Both the position numbers and the translations under genes were made by a program. Of a stretch of DNA of 64,000 bases, positions 1-11,850 are shown in pieces. The first letter of the stretch is position 1. Every line of letters starts with the position of its first letter. A model generated the notes under the pieces. The model saw only the letters and a list, made by a program, of their open reading frames with translations. It was not told the origin of the DNA and ran no database searches. The stretch comes from Tetraselmis striata (Eukaryota > Chlorophyta > Chlorodendrophyceae > Chlorodendrales > Chlorodendraceae): NCBI GenBank assembly GCA_006384855.1, contig VCJN01003406.1:62001-126000 (forward strand), read 5' to 3'.

Positions 1-597
1 ATGACGCAGATGTCGGGGGCGCTGAGCGACGCGTCGCGCGGGTACCGCTCCAAGGCCAAGGAGATGGAGCGCCAGGTGCACCCCCTCCCGTCCTCGTTAC
101 TCATGTCTCCCTTCCCCAGTTGGGCGGCATGCTCAGAGAGCGGCCTCAATGTGGCGCTAGGCAGCCGTTCCCCACGGACGCACCATCCCCGTGGGGGGGC
201 ATGCGTGTCGAAAAAATCGGAAGCGTTTTGCAACACCGGGATGCATGGCGTTACATTAGATGCTTCCGCCCCTCTCGCGATGAAGGGAAAGCTGTGCCTA
301 TCCAACACAGAATACGCCACCAACGTAGCTTGGAAACTCCGAGTAAGTGATGCTGTAGCATTTTGCACTCTACACAACTGCGACGAGTACCCTACTCTTT
401 TTTTGGGGGGGGGGGAGGGAAGGGGGATGAAGTGGTGCGCCCGCGACCCCAAATCATGGTACCCGCCGTCCTCTAACCCCGTACCCCTCCCCCCACGTGC
501 GGGGCGACGGCAGGCGCTGATCCGGAAGTACATGCCGCTGGCGGTGGTGGGCGGCGTGGTGCTGTTTGTGCTCATCTTCCGCTGGATGTTCTACTAG
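1..597 (+). CDS. SEC22: SEC22-type R-SNARE, last two exons (partial, 5' end outside window)
   Basis: This is the C-terminal end of a vesicle SNARE for ER-Golgi traffic. Exon 1..75 encodes the end of the SNARE helix (QMSGALSDASRGYRSKAKE) and ends in ERQ. Exon 514..597 begins ALIRKYMPL and encodes a tail-anchor membrane segment rich in Val, Leu and Phe before the TAG stop. The intron 76..513 starts GTGCAC and ends CAG, and both junctions are phase 0. The ..RQALIRK.. junction followed by a hydrophobic tail is what I know of plant SEC22. The rest of the gene lies left of the window, so the longin domain and the central SNARE arginine cannot be checked. A TGTAA motif at 616-620, 19 nt past the stop, may be the poly(A) signal. 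A G-homopolymer sits in the 3' half of the intron. Confidence 0.85.
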   Translation: MTQMSGALSDASRGYRSKAKEMERQVHPLPSSLLMSPFPSWAACSESGLNVALGSRSPRTHHPRGGACVSKKSEAFCNTGMHGVTLDASAPLAMKGKLCLSNTEYATNVAWKLRVSDAVAFCTLHNCDEYPTLFLGGGEGRGMKWCARDPKSWYPPSSNPVPLPPRAGRRQALIRKYMPLAVVGGVVLFVLIFRWMFY

Positions 598-1165
598 CTC
601 CGCGGCGGCAGCGGATGTAAGGGACCCCACACGGGGTGGAGTCTGCCCCCGCGGCCACGGAGCGTGCTGTGCACCGTCATTTCCCATATTGGCCCGGCAT
701 GCGCGCGCCTGTGCCCCGTAGCTCTTGCCCGGGCCTCGTCACGGGCGGCGCATCACACTGCCGCAGTGAGGGCGATGGGGCCCTGGGGAACCCCTGAGTA
801 TGAAGCACCCTGTGAGGCGGTCGGATCATGAGAGGAACAAGCACAGTAGTGCACAGAAAGGAAAGCATCCGCCCGCCCCGGTGAGCTGCCACACCACCGG
901 AACTATTTCCTGGGCGAGCGACACCCAGCGCCCCGCCCGCCACGGGGCCAGCATGCCGCCCTCGCCGAGCAACAGTTCATGGCAGTGGAGCTGGGCGGGT
1001 GGCTGCATGTAGGCATTCGGGTTCAGGTGTGCAATCTAGGCATGTTGTCATCAGGAAGTCATCGGGGCGTAATAGCGGGCGAGGTGCGGGGCGTGGGCCG
1101 GGGCAGGGGGTGCGCGCTTACAGGCCGGAGGGGCGGAGGTGCCGCGGCGGAGGGCGCTGCCCGCC
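598..1165. other. Convergent intergenic region between SEC22 and SDH3
   Basis: No coding exon is seen here. The region should hold the two facing 3' UTRs. A TTACA at 1118-1122, which is TGTAA on the minus strand, lies 44 nt beyond the SDH3 stop and fits an algal poly(A) signal. The open frames are short and have no recognisable content. Confidence 0.5.
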
Positions 1166-3471
1166 TCACAGCGCCGCCACGCCCAGGGTGGCCACCACGC
1201 TGGCGCCGATCAGGATCTTGGAGGACATCGGGACGACGTTCATGTCGAGCGGGCTCGTCTTGTCGGCGTTGTTCCCGAGCTTGGAGTAGTCCCAGTAGAG
1301 GTGCCGCAGGCCGCCCAGCGTGTGGTACACAAAGGGGAACGCGACGACCGCCTTGGTGGGGAGCACCAGCAGCGGGAAGGCCGCTTTGTAGGCCTCGATC
1401 AGGGACGGCACGTCGGTCACCAGCGCCAGGGCGCCCACGCCAGCAAAGCCTGCAGTTTTTTTGGGGGAGGGGGGGGGTCAGCGTTCGCCATGGGGCTCCC
1501 GTCCTTACCCAGCAAGCCGGAGTAGCGAGGTATCATGACATCAGGGACCCCTGCCTAACGAAGACTAAATAGAGACTGGGCGCCTTTAGCCGCCTCCCTG
1601 CACACACACCTCTCTGAGACGGGGTACAAGCCCAGGCGGGCATCCGCACCTCGTTGAACGATTGTACAATACGTACTACGTACCCGTACAATACCTCTGG
1701 CCCTCTACGACACAAATTCTGACGCTGATACTAGTACTTACGGGTGCCAGTAAGTACTAAGATCACTGCGAATACGAGCCTGCCCTACATTATCTGCCGG
1801 AGGTCAAAAGTGGGCAAAACCATGACAGATCTTCCTACTGGGTTCCAGGAAGCCCGACGAAGGGATTATCATAAGGGCTCCTCTAGGGCCGCCCCGTCTT
1901 CCTCAAACAATGCCTCCACGGTATGGTTGATCCCCCCCCCCCCCCCTCCCACTCCACCACCACACAAGCATACAGCGGTTCCGGTGGGCGCTAGCATTAG
2001 ATTCCGGTAAATCTCGCACTCCGTGTATATCCAGTAAGTGCTCGTGAAACCCGAGTGGACATCACGTGCGCTGCTACATCCACGCCGACTACTACAGCGT
2101 GCGATGCTGTTGCGCCGACTACATTTCCGTACTCGCGATACGCCGTAACATTGATTGATATGATATCACCACTGATCGCCGGGTACTCGTTTTGCTCACG
2201 TTGACCAATCATCGCGAAGTACTGCAGCACTGCCGCCGCGAGAAAGCCCCGGGAACCGCTGTGCCCCCGCCCCACCATCACTCACCACCTCCCCGGCCGG
2301 CATCCGCTTCTCACCAGAGCCATGCCATCAAGGAGATCTTTGACATCAGAGCCCAACGATCAACACGGTCCGAGCACGGAGTAGTGCCACAGCAAAGCTT
2401 TCTGCCCGCAGACGCCATTATTGACGGCATGGGGACTGTGAAGCAAGGGGGGGGGGGGGGGGGAGCTCACCCACGGACAGCCCGGCGCCGGTGACGCGGT
2501 TAATGATGGACGACAGCGCGGTGATGGGCATCTTGTAGTGCAGGGCCGGCGCGCCCGCGTGGGAGTTGAACACGTCCGGCGACATGGGGCGCTTCTTCAG
2601 CAGCTGCGCGGGCAGCGGCGGCGCCTCAGAGCTGGCAGGGCTGGGGAGATGGCTACGCAGGGGGCTGGCTGGGCCACACTAACCGAGCCGGTGTATATGT
2701 GTTAAATATGTTCATGTAAAGAGACGACAATTACCTCCCCTCCCCCTCCTCCTGTCATACAAACACACACGCTACGGTGCCCCTTGTGCGCAGACTGGCG
2801 TGTGCAGGTACCCCTCTGGCATGGGGGGGATCCCTTGCAGCCGCACCTCCTGGTGGTTCTTCGGGGTGCCCAGGAAGTCGGTGCCTTCGGTGTAGGGCGA
2901 TGGCTTGGCAAAGTACTCGGGCCACTTGCCGCCCAGGTGCCTGATGGGAGCGGAGGGAGCGCATCAGCATGGAGCACCCGCACCCCAGCGCCCGGGTCGC
3001 CTCCTTTAGGAGTGTTCGCGAAACCCTAAACCTCCGCAAAAGCATGACGAAAGTTTGTTCTTTTGGCAGCTTTATGTCAACACCCTCTTTCCCTATATGC
3101 CAGCCTCCTGCCGCATATAATCCCTCTTTCCCACAGAGCCCCGCTCGCCCCGTGCGCGGCCACTGCCTAGAAGCTAAGCTGCCTCGGCCATCAGCGCAAA
3201 GCGGGTGCCTAAGCCCTAGATAAACCCCAGCTTGAGCCGTGCCCCCCCGACATAGCCCTTGCGTAGGGGCCCGCCAAGTGCGCGCGCGCATGGTGGATGG
3301 GGCGCAGGAGGACCTTGTGCTCTGCAGCTGCAGGCCGGCGGCCGTCGCGGCGGGCAGGGACGCGGAGGAGGTGGCGGTGGCGGCGAGGCCGACGGAGGCG
3401 AGGCCAGCGGGCGCGCGGAAGCCGCCCAGCAGCCCGGAGGCCCGCCCAAGCGCCCGGAGCCCGGAAGCCAT
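1166..3471 (-). CDS. SDH3: Succinate dehydrogenase cytochrome b subunit (SDH3/SdhC), mitochondrial
   Basis: This is a membrane anchor subunit of mitochondrial complex II, which holds heme b and the ubiquinone site. Four exons read 3471..3314, 2940..2847, 2624..2471 and 1449..1166. The phases fit (2/1, 0, 1/2) and give about 229 residues. Exon 1 is an Ala/Ser/Arg-rich, acid-free mitochondrial presequence starting MASGLRALGRASG. Exon 2 encodes an acidic and aromatic segment (KWPEYFAKPSPYTEGTDF). Exon 3 carries RPMSP and the start of the first helix (SSIINRVTGAGLS). Exon 4 carries HTLGGLRHLYWD, the heme-ligand region of the family, and two further hydrophobic helices. Intron 3 has a long C run only 8 nt after its donor and another C-rich tract before its acceptor. 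Exon 2 is the least familiar part, but its phases fit on both sides. Confidence 0.88.
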
Positions 3472-5363
3472 GGCAGCGGCAGGTGTGTGACTTGTCCTGT
3501 TCGGAGAATGGGGTGCCTTGATGTGAAGATTGGGGTGCTCGCTGTAAGGAGGGAGGCGTAGGGGTGCTGCTGCCAGGCATGTGATCCCGGAGCGGCCGGG
3601 TGCCGTGGCCGCCCTGCCGGGCTACTGATGACGACGCGTTTCCGACACCAGCAGCGCGCTTCATCGCTTTCGGTGATGTCGACACGCGACTCGCGCCTTC
3701 TAGGGTCTATGTAGGGCGTGTTCTAGGGTATTTTGCCGATACCTCTACTCGTACTCGTGCTGTACTGTACTCGTACTGTATATGTGCCTACGAGGTACAA
3801 CTGTGCTGAAGTACCGGTACTTTTACCGATCACTCGGAGACAATAACGGAGACGACTCCCAGGCCTCACCAAGCATCCATCCTTACGTATGCGACTACAG
3901 CTTTTGATTTAGAAAATCGGCCCTCTATTATTCTGCCTCCTCTCCCGCTTCTTGATTTTTAGAAGTAAATTGGGCTTCTGCGGGGTTTCGTGACAACAGT
4001 TGACGGCGGAAAAGCATCTCTGACTTTCAATCCTCGGCGCTGCAATTGTTGCAGGCATTGCGCAACCGCCCGATGTTGATGAGTGAGCCAAAGCCTGCAT
4101 CGAAGTATCGTGCTGTTGCCGTTTTCCTAATAGTGCGTTCAAAACCTTTATTCGCAGTACTTGTGCGGGCAGCAACCACCGCGCTATATATAATATAACA
4201 GCAGCAGCACTTCTCATCAGCAGTAGTCTGCTCTGTGATGACTGGGGGCCATTTTCCCTGTCTTTTTGCGTAAGAAGATTTAAGGTCCCTACATCCGACC
4301 ACAATGTTGCAAAACTCCTACCCGTATCCCTTGTCAGGACCACCCAAAGGAGTCATCAGTGCTGCATTTTCCACATCAGCAGCCGCCAGACGGTACACCA
4401 TAATTCTTTGAAGTTTTCACTCTCTCACAACTTTGTTCCTGCTTGATCTTTGGTGCTGAACATGCCAGCTTTCTTACGTCCCAGCCGCACGAGCCCGCAT
4501 AGGGTACACAAATGACAGCGCGTAGCGTATAGCCCTCTCAGGGCCAGACCATAATCAATCATTAAATGGCGACTCGCCGCTCCCTCGAGGAGCTGCAGTC
4601 AAGCACCTACACCCCGGACTGGGGTGCTGTGCCTCAGATTCATTCTTCAACGGTAAATACTTCTCCGCCACTGCGATTCAGCATGTGAATGCCGCCATGC
4701 TGTATTCCGGCCGCCCCGTCCGCACACGTGTCATATAAGTAAAAGTGAGTTTGCCCCGGGACCAGCCAAAGCCGCCTCAGCACTTTACCTCTTGCGCAAA
4801 CTGCAGTCGCAGGCTTGGCATAGCCTTTCGACCATTGCCTCATTCGAACCCCGAAGGGCTAATGCATCAACCGGGTAAACCCAGGACACGCCGGACAGAT
4901 ATTACCCTCAATCTGAGAACCCGGAATCAGACCCGGGACCAGATCATTAACACTACTTGATGGGAGCAAGGAATGTACCATGTCTCATTACCAGCGCCAT
5001 TCAGGAATTACCGCACTTGTCACATTACTTCTGGCGGGTTGGCTTCCGCTGTTAGAGAAGGCGCGCCAGGTTAAGTGGGACATACACGCATTAAAGCTTG
5101 CACAATGCGCGCAGGCAGAAAGGGAGCTCTGGATCCCAGGCTGGCCCCAGTTAAATATTTGGAAGAATGCAGCGCTGTGCCGCCACGCTAACTACCAGCT
5201 TGTTCTACCTACGACTATGTGTGCCAATGCACCAATGTAAATTACCACCGCCCGCCCTTCCCCCAATGCAGCGCAATTAGTCAATGTTTAACAGGGACTA
5301 CAGCAGCCCATGCTCCCGCCGTGCTGCCCCATGCACCAGAGGTGACTGGCAGGCGCCTCAGGC
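3472..5363. other. Intergenic stretch without a supported gene
   Basis: The region lies between the divergent SDH3 start and the 3' end of the PhyH gene. One weak candidate exon is at 4566..4652 (+), starting MATRRSLEELQSS, followed by a possible GTAAAT donor. I could not find a convincing partner exon. Around 4027-4140 (-) a frame reads GRLRNACNNC, a cysteine pair that might be a transposon relic, but support is thin. The open frame at 4980-5240 (+) has no features I recognise. Confidence 0.3.
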
Positions 5364-7135
5364 TCACATCGCGCGGTCCCCAAAGAAGTCGTCACGGCGG
5401 CGGTCGCCAGGTTGGCCGTCAAAGACGATGCCGCGCGTGAGGCGGCGCCCCTCCGGGCCGAGCTCCTCCCACCAGGCGCGCGGCAGCATGCCGTAGTCGC
5501 GCGCGCCCAGGCGGAACCACGGCGCGGTGAACTCCACGTTGAGCATGGGGCGCGCGTACCCGGCCGCCGGCCCCAGGCACTCCACGCCCAGCGCGTCGGC
5601 GGGCGGTGGCACGGGCAGCTGGTTGGGGGTGCCGCCGTGCCAGGCGCGCACGTCGCGGATGAGCGCGGCGCCCGCGGGCGCGCACACGAGGGCCTCCTTC
5701 ATCCAGTCCGGCTCCTCAGCCAGCGTGGGGATTTCATCTAGGGAGCTCTGCGTGCCGGGCACCTGCCGCGTGGGGCCGTTGCGCGGCGTGAAGTCCACCA
5801 GCGGCAGGTTGATGCACACAAAGGGCACCGGCAGGTGATTGACCGTCACGGCGCCCTCGGGCGCGCCCGGTGGCTCCACTGGAAAGCCTGCGGGTAGAGT
5901 GGGTCGATCGGGGTGCAGGGTGGAGTTATGGTCCGTTATTATCTAAAGCAAACATGACATTTCTTGTTTTTTCTGTTCTTTTGTTTCTATTTTTTTCTTT
6001 TTTTCTCGTACACTTGGGAATGCGACCACGCTCCGCTCAGGCCTCGCAGGTCCGAGGGAACAAGAAAACTGCATTGGGCTGGCCCTCACCCGGCACGCCA
6101 AACAGGTCGGAATGCAGCGGCTGGTACTTGGCGCCCGGCAAGCTAAAATCACCGCCGGCGCCGATGCACCGGTAGTCCGAGCTGCCGAAGATGGCCTGCA
6201 GCAGCGGGCCGCACGTCTGCAGCAAGTAGTCCAGCAGCTGCGCCCACTCCTCCCGCGGGAACTGCTGCACCGAGCCGAAGGAGTAGCGCCGGCCGCCCAG
6301 CCCCACATTGCGGTTGCCCTGAAAGTCTGCGAGCGAGCAGAGCGGAGGGTGGGACGGCGATATATGCTGCTCAGAGTACCGCTTTCGTAATCGGACTGGT
6401 TGGACTGCAGGGCACTCGATGTATACCCCGTCTCCACCCCCCCCCCCCCCCCCCCCCCGCCTCTCCACCGCCCCCAGCGGAGCCCTTTCTCCCCAACACC
6501 CGGACGTAAACACTTGTTCTTTTCTGAAATGCACGCCTGCGAGCCCGTTGGCTCGACCCCGAGTAGGAGGCCCCGACGAAAATGGCACCCCCTTCGCCAG
6601 CCCCCACCTGGATCGGCCGCCAGGATGCTCTCGATCTCGCCCTCAGCCGCAGTCCTGAGCAGCGCCAGCTGGTCAGGGGTCACAGCGTTGGGAACCAATA
6701 CGTAGCCGTCTCGCTGCGGGGTGCGGGCAAAAGCCGGCCAGCAGTTAGTCCAGTACTGTTAGTTTCGGGAGGATTCGTCCCGGAGCGCTATAATTATAAT
6801 CATTTTTACGGAAAAGGCGCAGCATAGTCTTGTGGACCTGGTATCCGCACAGGACTGCAGCTCGCCTGGAAGGCCTCCAGGTAGCCCGCGACCTGACCAC
6901 ATGCAGTCGACTCGGGCTTCCATGCCTTCCTGGGTAGGCCCAGCTTATCTTCAGGCGCGGCAGAGGTCGACATGCTGGCGGCCGCTGGGTTGGCCGAGCG
7001 GCGCGGACGGGGCGGGGCGGGGGCCTGCAAACGTGCAGTGCGCACGCTGCGCTGCAGGGCTGATGATCCTGCTGCTGCTCGCGGGTGGCTGGGAGGCGCG
7101 ACGCTCTGGCTGGCAGATGCCGCTGTCAGTGGCAT
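5364..7135 (-). CDS. Phytanoyl-CoA dioxygenase (PhyH) family protein with N-terminal targeting sequence
   Basis: This is predicted to be a 2-oxoglutarate/Fe(II)-dependent oxygenase, and the substrate cannot be told. Exons are 7135..6866 (or ..6851), 6713..6608, 6326..6090 and 5887..5364, giving about 378 residues in one frame. Residues 1-60 are Ala/Ser/Arg/Pro-rich, like an organelle transit peptide. RDGYVLVPN (about 91-99) is the usual PhyH opening. QPLHSD at 195-199 supplies the HxD iron ligands. NGPTRQVPG (about 241-249) and RAWHGGTPN (285-293) supply the strand region and distal iron histidine. The first donor is ambiguous. A GC donor after CAG at 6866 gives EAFQ-RDGY, the better family match, while GTGCGG at 6850 adds five residues. 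The start at 7135 was chosen because it opens the transit-like segment. An in-frame upstream ATG at 7288 also exists. Confidence 0.82.
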
Positions 7136-7622
7136 CGTAGGGCGACGGAAGAGTTGATCAGAGGCGCAGCGTGTTCCGAGCAGGTCCCGCAAACTAGAGC
7201 GTTGGGCGGCAGCCGTGGTTGCTTTGCAAGTGTAACGGCACCAGCACGAATTGTTGGCGGGGTGAGGACACGGGTGCAAAAACATCACCAGACATCACCC
7301 GGGCGGGTGCACGTGCATGCTGCGCTGCTGCGCACAGCTTGGAAGTGCGAGCAGGCGAGTAGACGTTTGGAGATACGACCCGAAATAAAGGTTAAAAAGG
7401 GCCCCACATAAAGTTACAAGGGCGCTGTATTCCTTCCACAGTCGAGCGTAAAAATATTATGAAATCCGCGATGCATCATCATGTTTAAAGTCGTTATGGT
7501 ACGTACCGGCATTTCGTCAAACATGATGGAATCGAGTCTGGTTTTGCCAATGAGGGTGCAACGGCCGATTTACACGGAAGAAGCGCCATTTTATGGCTAA
7601 GAGGGCTCAGCGAAGAAGGAGG

Positions 7623-7653
<31 letters not shown>

Positions 7654-8250
7654 GCTGCAAGGCGGAAACGGAAACGGGAGGGGGCTGCCGAAGGGAGGGA
7701 GCTGGAAGACGGCAGGCGAGCTGGTGGTGGCTGTCTTAAGTAGCTCTTCAGCCGGGAACGCATGGCTCACGGGCGATGGGGAAACAAGTATTAAAACCTG
7801 GGGGTACCGGTATCTCAACCGGTTGATGAAACCGCCAACAGGCTGTACAACTTGTTGTTATTGCCCTGTGACAGTTAACAACTTTAAAACAATTGTTGGG
7901 GAAACTCAAGAACAGGTTTAATGAGCATTGTCACCCAAATGGCCACATACACCAACAATTGGCCATAAAATTTAGTTTTCACTGAATAACTCTGTAAGAA
8001 AAACGAATTTGTCCCAAAACTATGGTACCCTCGGATTCCTCAGCTCCTCAGCTTTCCGGGGGTGGTTTCAAATCTGGGATCGGGCCGCTGACCGGCCGGC
8101 TGCGGTCTGCGGCCCGGCCCGATGTTAACTGATCCGAGTTAAAAAACCGTCACATTGTGAAGCACTCGCTCGCACCACCTGGCCGACCTCTTTGCTCGCC
8201 ACCGACCCCCTCCACCCATCCCAGACCACTTTTGAGGTGTCTGCGGAGCT
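7136..8250. other. Intergenic region with a 30-base G homopolymer
   Basis: No gene is recognised. The 5' flank of the PhyH gene lies at the left. A run of 30 G (7625-7654) is one of the longest mononucleotide tracts in the window. The right part, from about 8020, is GC-rich and may already belong to the pogo-like element. Confidence 0.5.
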
Positions 8251-9619
8251 ATGGTTCGTCACGTGCCGCCCCATTCGGTGCGTGGCGGGCCGATGAGCGT
8301 ACCGTTTTACAGTGTGAGTTTTCTGCGATTTTTGTTGCCGCTCCTGGCGTTGGTCGCCGTCGGCCGCAAGAAGCATGCTCGCGCTAAGAGCCAGGCCCGA
8401 GCCAAAGCCAAGGCAGCAGCAAAGGCAAGCTTCGCTCAAGGCCGTCGAAATCCGGCCGACGATGGTCGTGACTCGTACAATCAGTGGAGTGAAGAGGACA
8501 TGGAGTAGTGTGCGCTCACATAACTCGTTGAGGCTGCCTGTTCAAAAAACCCGCACCTGGAGTTCAACTTAAAGGCGACTGCTACCAAGTGGAATATACC
8601 CCGAAAGACCATGGAGCGCTACCACCACCGCCCTGGCCATTTTAAAGCCATGACGATGAGTTCAGCCAACAAGGGGAGAGGGATACTATCGTCGCGTGAT
8701 GATGATTGAGGAGGATAGTCCAACTCGTCCTCTCCCAGCATGCTGCCGGTATTGCCATGCACCACACCCAATTGAAGTGGGTGATCATGGAGATCATCCG
8801 CAGGGTGCCAACTCTCGAATCGGAAAGGCATGGATTAAGAACAACAAGCCCAGCTACACCTCGTACCGTCGCTTTCTGGATCGCCACTCAGACATGATTA
8901 GCAGTCGAGTTGTCGAGAATCTAGACCCGAAACGGTGGAAGGTTTCTGTCGAGGACATCAAATCGCTGTATGACATTCTGCACAATCTGAGGAAACAATA
9001 CTCTGATCTACCAGCGCCGAACGTCTGCACCCTGGATGAAACTAACATTACTCCAGAGAGGCGGAAGTCAAGGGTGGCGAAAGGAGCTCGGCGCACGCAC
9101 ACAATGTGTAACGACGCACGCTTCTCTATGACAGCACTGCCCGTTGTCTTCGCAGATGGCATTGGGATGGCACCCCACTTCATCATTAAGGGCAAGAGGC
9201 GCCCTGAGTGGTGGGGCAGCCACAAATACTGTATGGATCTACTAGGGACAGAGTTTACATATGCCACCCTTTCTGTGCAAGACAATGGATGGATGGACTC
9301 AGAGATATTCCTAACCCGGTTTACTGCGTATTTCTTTCCCTTCACTGCCGACCGCCGCTCTGAGGAGACTCCGGTCATCCTGGTGCTTGATAACTTCTCC
9401 GAGCATGTTCATCCTGCGACATTGAGAATGGCGAGGGAAAACAACGTCATCATGGTGGGGCTGCCCCCGCACTCTACGCACATCACCCAGCCCCGGGACG
9501 TCACCGTCATGAAGCCCCTGAAAAACTATTGGACTACAAAGCTCAACCACGATGGCGTCGAGAACTTCTCATTTTCCAGCCGGCCCTTAACACCGGGCGA
9601 AGTACTGCCTATGTACTAA
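8251..9619 (+). pseudogene. pogo/Tigger-type DDE transposase, decayed
   Basis: This is a cut-and-paste transposase of the pogo branch of Tc1/mariner. A basic Lys/Arg/Ala-rich stretch (8362-8440) is followed by NQWSEEDME (about 8482-8508). A psq-type helix-turn-helix, TKWNIPRKTMERY, lies at about 8583-8622 in another frame. The catalytic domain is a long open frame from 8696. It carries LDETNIT (first Asp, about 9037), LVLDNFSEH (second Asp, about 9382) and PPHSTHITQPRD (third Asp, about 9500) followed by MKPLK, the usual DDE_1 ending. At least two frame changes separate the N-terminal DNA-binding part from the catalytic part. The last residues before the stop at 9619 are LINE-like sequence, because a LINE-like element begins at about 9564 and removes the original C-terminus. 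Confidence 0.75.
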
Positions 9620-11538
9620 ATCCGGGCGAGCCGGTGCGGCTCTACTGGTGATGATAGTGTACTCCTATGAAACGGTGGACCGTCCGACGACCGACCGACC
9701 CACCACCAAACAGCCCCACAGGAGGTCATCACTACAGCCACCATGGAGATCAATAGACCCGAGGAGCAACAGGAGGCCGCGGTCGGCGCCGCTCTCGGAT
9801 GCGCCGCGCGGCGGCAAGACCCAACTTCCCAAGATCCGAACCGCCATCAATGCGGAACAAATCGCAGGCACCCGACTTCCACCGGCTGCCCGCCCCAGGC
9901 TAACTGACGGCCAGCGCCCTCCGCGGCGTGAAGAAACAAGCTCCGCAAGAGACTACCACAACAACCAACATGAACATCAACATACCCGAGGAGCAACAGA
10001 AGGCCGAGGTCGGCGCCGCTCTCGATGCGCCGCGCGGCGGCAAGACCCAACTTCCCAAGACCCCATCAACCATTGCCGCGGAAAAAATCACACACACCCG
10101 CCTCCCACCTGCTGTCCGCCGCCGCCTCCGCGTCTCGAGCGGCCAGTCCCGCCAGCCCCCAATCGATCCTCCCCTTGATACCGACTGTGCCACGCAATCG
10201 CCATGCTATTCGGCAATCTAGCGACCCGCAACTGTGCGACGGGGGTCGACCTGCGCCGCAACCGTGAGTTCCGGAACCCGATCTGTGCCCTCGGCCCCAA
10301 GATCAGGGTATACACATCAACCCACAACGTCCAGGCGGTGACCCGACGCGCCCCTATACCGGCTGCCGCCGCTCCGGCAGGGGTGAGCATAGCCGGACTC
10401 GCCACTAACACGGGATCCGACGCGAAACTCGTCGCAGCCAGTATGGGCGGGAGAAGGTCACGACTGATCACCATCCGGCGCCGCCTACAGCCGACCAGTC
10501 GGCGATGCACCACGGCAAGCTCCCCCAAGAGCTCCAGCCACCACCAACTACCCAGCTACAAGTGGCCCACGCCCCGGCCGCGGCAGCCCCTCAAGCCACG
10601 GAGATGGACAGCGACGAGCGACTCGCCACCGGCAGCCGAGCAGCCGGCGACAAGCGTCGATCCAGCCCCGCACCCCGAGCCGGCTCCATCGGCCGCAGCC
10701 CAAGCCCCCACCGTGACAAGAGAGGCCTCGGAGGCCACCAACCCCGCCTCGAGCATAACCCCACATCCAGCACACCAGCCGAGGCGTCCCGCCTGGCCCA
10801 GCTCGCGGCAGAGGCTCATCGCCCCCGCCGCCCCCGGCGCCGGACGGCCCCCTTGCAGCCGCAGGTGGATCGTATGCGGATGCTCCGCAGGCAAGGCACC
10901 CAACCCCAAGCTGGAAGCACGCCCGAGACTATCAGCGCCGCCACCCAAGAACTACGGACGTTTCTAACCGGTATGCCCGGAATGCATTTTTCGAATTTAC
11001 CGCACTCTTCCCCGCAAGTATTACAAACAGTGTTGCCCGACCCGCGGGCTTGGTACCCGTACATGCACGGGACGAAGTCATTATGCCATTAAACGCAGTA
11101 TACTGTGCCAAAAAGAAAAATATATATTTGAGAAATGGAGGGCATTGTAGCCCCCACCCCCCCAAGCTAGCCGGCTCAGCGGTACATAAATAATGAGCAC
11201 CATATAGCTATTCCGGTTGGCTCCCCTCCCCCATCACACCTCAGTAGCAGCAAGCGGGACGCCTCTGGCTGCCTTAGCGTGCCTGCTGAGCTCTGGATGG
11301 GATGGGTCTGACTTAGGTAGGGACAGCAGGGGGGCGCTGCTGTCTTAGCTATAGCCCACTGGAAGGAGGAGGGGCTAGGAAACATTGGAGGATGGCCGGT
11401 AGCTTGGGCTGTGATAACACTTCGTGTTCCCCACTGTGGTTAGAGATAGCATGCCCTAAGAGCAACTCAGTCTGAGCGAGTGCGTGGATGCAGCAAACTA
11501 GACATTGTAATATATTTCAATTTCAAGTTCAATTTCCC
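9564..11538 (+). mobile_element. LINE-like element copy A (short, no reverse transcriptase seen)
   Basis: It starts with the same sequence (ACTTCTC..TTTCC.GCCGGCCCTTAA) that opens copies C and D and ends in an ATTTCA-type tandem tail. The 2.0-kb body has a Pro/Ala/Arg-rich ORF1-like region whose MEIN..PEEQQ motif is present twice (near 9745 and 9970), then a segment (VYTSTHNVQAVTRRAP) matching copies C and D. The 3' UTR is conserved across copies. No RT (YADD-like) or endonuclease motif is seen. It sits inside the end of the pogo-like transposase and abuts a minus-strand fragment of the same family, so no clean target-site duplication is visible. Confidence 0.65.
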
Positions 11539-11539
11539 C

Positions 11540-11850
11540 GCTTCTGTGTCATGTGTTCGAACCCATGCATGGGGGGAGTGTCGCGGGTCTGGGGTTCGGC
11601 ATGGGCTGTTGGGTTCGCTGGTAGTGTAAGTTGGGCTAGGCCTGGTGGTGGTGGTGTTGGCGTGGTGCCCGCAGTTCGCCCCTCGGCGGGTACTTCAGTT
11701 GGCGCGGCCTTGATCTTCCCGCACGCTGTCGAGACTGTCTTGCGCCAATGCTCCGTTCTGTCAGTCCCGCGGGTGCCGCCGATGATGCTGTGGTGGTGGG
11801 CGGTCAGCTGCAGGGTGAGGGTGTAGACTGGGCGCGCCTCTGTCAATGAC
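11540..11850 (-). mobile_element. LINE-like family, ORF1 fragment B
   Basis: On the minus strand this reads TLTLQLTAHHHSIIGGTR and GKIKAAP, closely matching the minus-strand open frame of copy C at 49893-50291. It starts right where copy A ends. This suggests nested insertion or rearrangement between family members in opposite orientation. Confidence 0.55.

Noticed and set aside
4820-4930. tRNA or tRNA-derived SINE (GTTCGAA-like segment)
   Set aside because: I could not form a cloverleaf with an acceptor stem and anticodon loop around it.
4980-5240. Small plus-strand gene (MSHYQRHSGITALV..)
   Set aside because: No recognised motif, no convincing partner exons, and a composition like surrounding noncoding DNA.
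5412-5838. Plus-strand ORFs over the PhyH gene
   Set aside because: They are GC-rich shadows of the minus-strand exon, which has the family motifs.
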